From Shewanella saliphila (GTDB lineage Bacteria > Pseudomonadota > Gammaproteobacteria > Enterobacterales > Shewanellaceae), in assembly GCF_014648295.1 (NCBI RefSeq), contig NZ_BMQV01000025.1, positions 1 through 59,232 of the forward strand: a stretch of 59,232 bases of DNA, read 5' to 3'. The position numbers were made by a program, and so were the translations under genes. A model generated the notes under the pieces. It was not told the origin of the DNA and did not search any database. It worked only from the letters and a program-made list of their open reading frames with translations. Shown here piece by piece: positions 54,168 to 59,232 of the stretch (its first letter is position 1; each line of letters starts with the position of its first letter).

Positions 54168-57100
54168 ATGTTAGCGCGCTTTTTTATCGATCGTCCCGTT
54201 TTTGCGTGGGTTATTTCAATTATTATTATGCTAACGGGTATCGCGTCCATTATGTCGTTACCTATTGCACAATATCCCAGTGTTGCTCCCCCAGTGATCA
54301 GTGTGAGTACTACTTATACCGGTGCTGATGCGCAAACGGTAGAAAACAGTGTCACACAAATTTTGGAGCAGCAATTAACCGGCCTTGATGGTTTGTTGTA
54401 TTTTTCATCGTCAAGTACATCAGATGGTTCAGCTTCTGTTGATATTACCTTTGAGCAAGATACTGATGCCGACTACGCTCAGGTACAGGTGCAAAATAAG
54501 GTTGAACAAGTCAGCTCTCGTTTCCCGGAGGCCGTGCAGTCTGAAGGGGTAACTGTCACCAAATCAAATACTGACTTTTTACTCGTTGTGTCTGTTTATG
54601 ATGCAACCGATCAAGCGACGGCTGCAGATATTTCTGACTACATTACCTCTAACATGGAAGACTCATTAGCGCGTGTAGAAGGGGTGGGCGATACCCGAGT
54701 ATTTGGCTCTGAATATGCTATGCGCATTTGGCTAGACCCAACTAAATTAGCCGCCTATGAGCTTATGGCGTCAGACATTACCAGCGCCTTAGAGGCACAA
54801 AACGTACAAGTACCAGCTGGTAATATTGGTGCCAGTCCAACCTTAGCAACCCAAGAATTAAACGCGACAGTAACAGCGCAATCGATGATGTCTACCCCTG
54901 AAGAGTTTCGCAATATCATTGTGAAATATGACTCAACAGGCGCCAATGTATTGTTGAGTGATGTAGCAAGAGTTGAAATGGGTAGCGAAACTTATGGCGT
55001 CATCTCTCGTTTAAACGGTCACCCATCTTCTGGTATTGCCATCATGTTGTCGCCAGGGGCTAATGCCTTAGACACTGCCACAGCGGTGAAAAGTAAGGTA
55101 GCAGAATTAGCCGCTAAGTTACCCACAGGCTATGAAACGGCATTTCCAAAAGACAGCACTGAATTTATTAAAATCTCGATTACTGAAGTGGTACACACGC
55201 TAGCAGAAGCCGTTGTGTTGGTCGTTTTGGTGATGTGGCTGTTTTTACAAAACTGGCGCGCAACGCTGATCCCTGCTATTGCAGTGCCTGTGGTTTTACT
55301 GGGCACATTTGGGGTGTTATCAGCCTTTGGCTTTTCGATTAACACTTTAACCATGTTCGGTATTGTGCTTTCTATCGGCCTGTTAGTGGACGATGCCATT
55401 GTGGTAGTCGAAAACGTTGAGCGTTTAATGGAAGATGAAAACCTTTCGCCGCGAGACGCCACAATTAAATCCATGTCAGAAATTACAGGGGCGTTAATCG
55501 GTATTGCTGTTGTACTGTCAGCCGTATTTCTGCCAATGGCGTTTTTTGGAGGCTCTACCGGCGTTATTTATAAGCAGTTTTCAGTCGCTATTGTATCTTC
55601 GATGATATTGTCGGTGATTGTTGCCTTAACCCTAAGTCCAACATTATGTGCCACGCTTCTTAAGCACAAAGCGCCCAAAGAGAGCGGTGGCGATAAATCG
55701 CAAAAGGGCCAACGTACCAGCTTTTTTGGCAAATTTAATGCGATGTTTAATCATTTAACCACGTCATATACCGGCCATGTGGGCCGAATTGTTAACCAAA
55801 AATTTCGTTGGTTAGTGGTGTATGCAATCATTATTGGCGTATTAAGTGTGTTAATTATCCGCATGCCAACAGGCTTTCTACCAAATGAAGACCAAGGCAG
55901 TATCATGTTTCAGGTCAATTTACCTGAAGGCGCATCGATTAAACGCACGCGTGCAGCAGTAGAGCAAGTTGAAGATTACTTAATCAATGAAGAATCTGCT
56001 GTCGTCGATAAAGCCTTTTCTATTGCTGGCTTTAACTTTTCAGGTACCGGGCAAAATGCGGGAATGGGTTTTGTGTCCATGTATTCGTGGGATGATCGCA
56101 CCGAAGATGATGAAAGCGCAGATGCATTAATTGAGCGTATTAACAGAAACTTATCAGGTATTCGTGATGCAAGTGTGTTTGCGTTGTCGCAAGCGGTGAT
56201 TCAAGGTTTAGGGCAAAGCAATGGCTTTACCTTTGAGCTACAGGCCGCTGCCGGGACCAGTCGAGATGAGCTCACCACCTTAAAAAATGAGTTATTAACT
56301 CGGGCACGACAAAGTGAGTTGATCACCAGTATTCGTGAAGGCGCATTAAGTGATACACCACAGCTTAAAATTGATATTGATAATAGCAAGGCAAGTGCGC
56401 TTGGCCTGTCGATGGCGGATATTTCAGATACATTAACATCGGCTTGGGCTGGCAGTTACGTCAATGACTTCATTGACGACGGTAGAGTGAAAAAAGTCTA
56501 CATTGAAAGTGAATCGGCGTATCGCGCTAAACCCGAAGACTTACACGAGTGGTATGTCCGTGGGACTAATGCAGATGGTGACACCACCATGACATCGTTT
56601 GAAGCATTTAGCAGCTCTTCTTGGTCAAGTGCGCCTCAAAGTTTATCTCGCTTTAACGGCATTGCTTCTTATCAAATTCAAGGCTCTGCTGCCAGCGGCG
56701 TGAGCTCTGGTGAGGCTATGGCTGAAATGGAGCGCTTAGTTGAGGAGGTAGGGCAAGGTAAATTGGCTTACTCTTGGAGCGGATTATCGTACCAAGAAAA
56801 GATTGCCAGTGGCCAATCAACTATGCTGTATGCGATATCTATCCTAGTGGTGTTCCTCGCGTTAGCGGCCCTGTACGAAAGCTGGTCAGTGCCATTTTCG
56901 GTGATTATGGTGATCCCTTTGGGTGTGTTAGGCGCGGCATTGGCCTCAACGTTACGAGGGTTAGAAAACGACATTTATTTCCAAGTGGCGTTACTGACAA
57001 CGATCGGTCTGGCATCAAAGAACGCCATATTAATTGTTGAGTTCGCAGAAGAATCTTACCAAAAAGGGATGTCGTTAATTGAGGCCGCAGTGAATGCTGC

Positions 57101-57386
57101 GCGATTAAGATTACGCCCCATTATTATGACATCATTAGCCTTCATGTTCGGGATTTTACCTTTAGCAACGTCGAGCGGTGCGGGGGCAAACAGTCGTATA
57201 TCCATTGGTACAGGTATTATTGGTGGGACATTAACCGCCACAGTATTGGGAATATTTTTAGTGCCTATGTTCTTTGTGTTAGTGCGTGGCTTGTTCCCTA
57301 AGCGTCGTCCGGTATATCACGACACAGACAATAAACACCCAGAACATGCCTTAGTTCAAACGCAGTTGGAGAATGGCCATGACTAA
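54168..57386 (+). CDS. RND multidrug efflux transporter (AcrB/HAE1 family)
   Basis: 1072 residues. Starts MLARFFIDRPVFAWVISI, and has 12 transmembrane helices with two large periplasmic loops. The proton-relay pair is D408-D409 (LLVDDAIVVVENVER) in helix 4, with the Lys in IGLASKNAILIVEF of helix 10. Closest in pattern to HAE1 drug pumps such as AcrB, MexB or SmeE. Substrate unknown. Confidence 0.95.
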   Translation: MLARFFIDRPVFAWVISIIIMLTGIASIMSLPIAQYPSVAPPVISVSTTYTGADAQTVENSVTQILEQQLTGLDGLLYFSSSSTSDGSASVDITFEQDTDADYAQVQVQNKVEQVSSRFPEAVQSEGVTVTKSNTDFLLVVSVYDATDQATAADISDYITSNMEDSLARVEGVGDTRVFGSEYAMRIWLDPTKLAAYELMASDITSALEAQNVQVPAGNIGASPTLATQELNATVTAQSMMSTPEEFRNIIVKYDSTGANVLLSDVARVEMGSETYGVISRLNGHPSSGIAIMLSPGANALDTATAVKSKVAELAAKLPTGYETAFPKDSTEFIKISITEVVHTLAEAVVLVVLVMWLFLQNWRATLIPAIAVPVVLLGTFGVLSAFGFSINTLTMFGIVLSIGLLVDDAIVVVENVERLMEDENLSPRDATIKSMSEITGALIGIAVVLSAVFLPMAFFGGSTGVIYKQFSVAIVSSMILSVIVALTLSPTLCATLLKHKAPKESGGDKSQKGQRTSFFGKFNAMFNHLTTSYTGHVGRIVNQKFRWLVVYAIIIGVLSVLIIRMPTGFLPNEDQGSIMFQVNLPEGASIKRTRAAVEQVEDYLINEESAVVDKAFSIAGFNFSGTGQNAGMGFVSMYSWDDRTEDDESADALIERINRNLSGIRDASVFALSQAVIQGLGQSNGFTFELQAAAGTSRDELTTLKNELLTRARQSELITSIREGALSDTPQLKIDIDNSKASALGLSMADISDTLTSAWAGSYVNDFIDDGRVKKVYIESESAYRAKPEDLHEWYVRGTNADGDTTMTSFEAFSSSSWSSAPQSLSRFNGIASYQIQGSAASGVSSGEAMAEMERLVEEVGQGKLAYSWSGLSYQEKIASGQSTMLYAISILVVFLALAALYESWSVPFSVIMVIPLGVLGAALASTLRGLENDIYFQVALLTTIGLASKNAILIVEFAEESYQKGMSLIEAAVNAARLRLRPIIMTSLAFMFGILPLATSSGAGANSRISIGTGIIGGTLTATVLGIFLVPMFFVLVRGLFPKRRPVYHDTDNKHPEHALVQTQLENGHD

Positions 57387-58890
57387 TTATTTTGTATCAC
57401 ATCATGCACCATTTGCCGATGTCATCAATAAAACCAAGCAACACCTAGTTAAACCAAGGTGCAGCGCGAGGTTATTACCTATTGTTGCAGCATTAGTGCT
57501 CGCAGGATGCAGTACAATGGCGCCAGATTATAATCGTTCAGATTCAGCTGTCGCCAATGAATGGCAGCTCGACAGTGTTGCACAAACCCAAGGGCTATCT
57601 TCGCAACAGGCAATAGATATTCCATGGAAAGATTTTATAAAAGATGAGCGCTTAGTTAGCCTTATCGATATGGGATTAAACAGCAGCAGAACCCTTAGAG
57701 AAACCCTTGCTGACGTTGAATCAGCAAGAGCGACATATCGAGTGCAACGATCTGATCTATTCCCTGAACTAGACGTCAGTTTAAGTGGGGATCGAAGTAA
57801 AGCGTCAACGGGTGATATTAGCACCAGTTATGAGGCCGCAGCAGGACTGAGCAGTTACGAACTCGATTTGTTTGGTAAAAATCGCAGTTTAACGGTTGCA
57901 GAAATGGAAGCCTATCTCGCCAGTGAAGAAACGGCAAAAGCGGCAAAAATAACGCTTATTGGTGAAATCGCCAGCGCGTGGTTAACCTTAGCTGCCGACA
58001 GTAATCTGCTGTCGCTGGCAGAAGAAACGGCCACGAATGCAAAACAAGCGATGGACATTACCCAAAAGCGATTATCCTACGGGATTGATTCACGCATAGA
58101 TGTGGCTAGCGCTGAAACGATTTATTATTCTGCTCGTTCTGATATAGCCAGTTATAAAACTCAAGTAGAGCAAGATATTAATGCTTTACGCTTGTTGGTG
58201 GGGGAACAATTTGACGAAAATTTATTGGCCTTTGCTTTACCGGGCAATGACAGTGTAGTAACAGACGTACCGGCAGGAGTGTCTTCAACGATATTGCTAG
58301 AACGTCCTGATGTATTGTCAGCTGAGCACAGTTTAAAATCCACTAATGCCAATATTGGTGCCGCTCGTGCAGCCTTTTTTCCGACGATTTCACTCACCGC
58401 CAACGGTGGCCTTGCCAGCTCGGTGTTGTCTGATATTTTCAGTGGTGGAGCAAGCTCGATTTGGAGTGTCGCGCCAAGCATTAGCTTACCCATATTCAAT
58501 GGCGGCGAAAATGAAGCGAATTTAGCTTATAGCGAAGCGCAACAACAAAAGTACTTGGCATCCTATGAATACGCCATTCAAAGTGCGTTTACCGAGGTTG
58601 CCGATACGCTGGCAAGGCGGGCGACAATTCAAGATCAACTTGATGCGCAAAATGCCTTAGTTGAGGCGTCAACAAGAAGCTATCAACTCTCTCTTGCACG
58701 TTATGAAAATGGCATCGACAGCTTTCAAACCGCACTGGAGTCGCAACGCACTATGTACAGTGCCAAGCAGTCGCTCATTACAACGCGCCAAGCCGATTTG
58801 GATAACCGTATCACGTTGTACAAAGTGTTAGGCGGTGGTGTAGCGGGTAGTACTAATACGTTAGTCAATAACGACTCACAGAAAGAGTAA
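57379..58890 (+). CDS. Outer-membrane efflux lipoprotein of the RND system
   Basis: 503 residues from ATG 57379, which GGAGA precedes by 6 bp; ATG 57373 abuts the ribosome site. It overlaps the RND gene by 8 bp. Lipobox LVLAGC (C44) follows an unusually long polar n-region of about 30 residues. OEP repeats include YELDLFGKNRSLTVAE, ERPDVLSAEHSLKSTNANIGAARAAFFPTI in pieces, and LARRATIQDQL. It completes the tripartite system. Confidence 0.92.
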   Translation: MTNYFVSHHAPFADVINKTKQHLVKPRCSARLLPIVAALVLAGCSTMAPDYNRSDSAVANEWQLDSVAQTQGLSSQQAIDIPWKDFIKDERLVSLIDMGLNSSRTLRETLADVESARATYRVQRSDLFPELDVSLSGDRSKASTGDISTSYEAAAGLSSYELDLFGKNRSLTVAEMEAYLASEETAKAAKITLIGEIASAWLTLAADSNLLSLAEETATNAKQAMDITQKRLSYGIDSRIDVASAETIYYSARSDIASYKTQVEQDINALRLLVGEQFDENLLAFALPGNDSVVTDVPAGVSSTILLERPDVLSAEHSLKSTNANIGAARAAFFPTISLTANGGLASSVLSDIFSGGASSIWSVAPSISLPIFNGGENEANLAYSEAQQQKYLASYEYAIQSAFTEVADTLARRATIQDQLDAQNALVEASTRSYQLSLARYENGIDSFQTALESQRTMYSAKQSLITTRQADLDNRITLYKVLGGGVAGSTNTLVNNDSQKE

Positions 58891-58912
58891 ACAATGACGG
58901 TTCATTGATTTA

Positions 58913-58955
58913 AATAAAAGCCGAAAGCACATTAGATGTTTTCGGCTTTTTTATT
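58913..58955 (+). terminator. Terminator of the RND efflux operon
   Basis: AAAAGCCGAAA (58916-58926) pairs with TTTCGGCTTTT (58940-58950), loop 13 nt, then further T residues. Confidence 0.9.
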
Positions 58956-59042
58956 TGCTAGACGTTAACTAAACGTCATTTTCGTGGCGATGCTGATGCG
59001 AGCGGCTTAACTATTGCGTCTGTGCTGACCATCAGTCAATGA

Positions 59043-59232
59043 TCACCATTTCTTTTGTTTGGTGCTGGCTCTATCTTCACGATTGTATGACCCTCGAAGC
59101 GTTTTTCCATCGATAGCAACGACTTGACCTTCTGTAATTGTGTGTATCGAAGACATCCAATTGATAAAACATTGGTGAAACTGCTCAGGTTCAATGGTTG
59201 ATATGATACGAGCAATTGTGTCATCAGCGGGA
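59043..59232 (-). mobile_element. Truncated ISAs1-family transposase
   Basis: On the minus strand, entering from beyond the right edge, the frame reads ADDTIARIISTIEPEQF, then INWM, and VVAIDGKTLRGSYNREDRAST, the N-terminal associated domain and first catalytic Asp of ISAs1 transposases. After RAST, where intact proteins continue with the rest of the DDE domain, it switches to KQKKW and stops at 59043. So the catalytic domain is missing and only the N-terminal part remains. A remnant, not an active element. Confidence 0.85.

Overview
This 59 kb window looks like a chromosomal segment of a Shewanella-type gammaproteobacterium (Alteromonadales). The evidence is the E. coli-like blocks nrdAB-yfaE/ubiG/gyrA, aroA-cmk-rpsA-ihfB and lapAB-pyrF, combined with a single Hya-type [NiFe] hydrogenase operon, Fnr-type boxes, a MacAB pump and an RND pump. 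I saw no rRNA, tRNA or CRISPR array. The two edges are the only places that look clearly rearranged: a YciI-like gene with a damaged 5' end on the left, and a truncated ISAs1-family transposase on the right.

Layout. 0-0.9 kb: YciI-like fragment and a small HxD...H...R (2-oxoglutarate/Fe(II) oxygenase-like) protein. 0.9-7 kb (minus): class Ia ribonucleotide reductase nrdA-nrdB plus its 2Fe-2S ferredoxin, then a HAD phosphatase with ubiG. NrdR-like boxes and tandem DnaA boxes lie upstream of nrdA. 7-24.6 kb (plus, mostly): gyrA, serC, a three-gene redox module (ferric-reductase-like flavocytochrome, 2[4Fe-4S] ferredoxin, Tat-signal flavoprotein), an aromatic aminotransferase on minus, aroA, cmk, rpsA, ihfB, lapA, lapB, pyrF, an SDR and a DUF2058 (YaiL-type) protein. 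24.6-29.5 kb: DoxX-like and DUF2798 membrane proteins divergent from a LysR regulator across a perfect palindrome, an unrecognised 305-aa protein, and a FadE-type acyl-CoA dehydrogenase behind a PsrA-like palindrome.

29.5-41.8 kb (minus) is the most coherent accessory system. It reads hyaA (small subunit, Tat), hyaB (large), hyaC (cytochrome b), hyaD (protease), a degenerate HypF paralogue, hypF, hypB, hypC, hypD, hypE, hypA and a 54-aa His-rich signal-peptide/TM microprotein. Together these encode a membrane-bound uptake-type hydrogenase and its own maturation set. A perfect Fnr box sits upstream of hyaA at class II spacing from a candidate -10, so anaerobic activation is likely. A CRP-like site precedes hypB.

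42-47.7 kb: an MscS channel, an EamA permease, an old-yellow-enzyme alkene reductase next to an internally deleted gloA relic, an enlarged RecX-like protein and a Bcr/CflA-type MFS pump. 47.7-58.9 kb (plus): two back-to-back tripartite efflux systems (MacA-MacB-OMF and RND adaptor-RND pump-OMF), each with its own lipoprotein outer-membrane factor and no adjacent regulator.

The best candidates for undescribed biology are the HypF paralogue, the 54-aa hyp-linked microprotein, and the three-gene redox module between serC and aroA.
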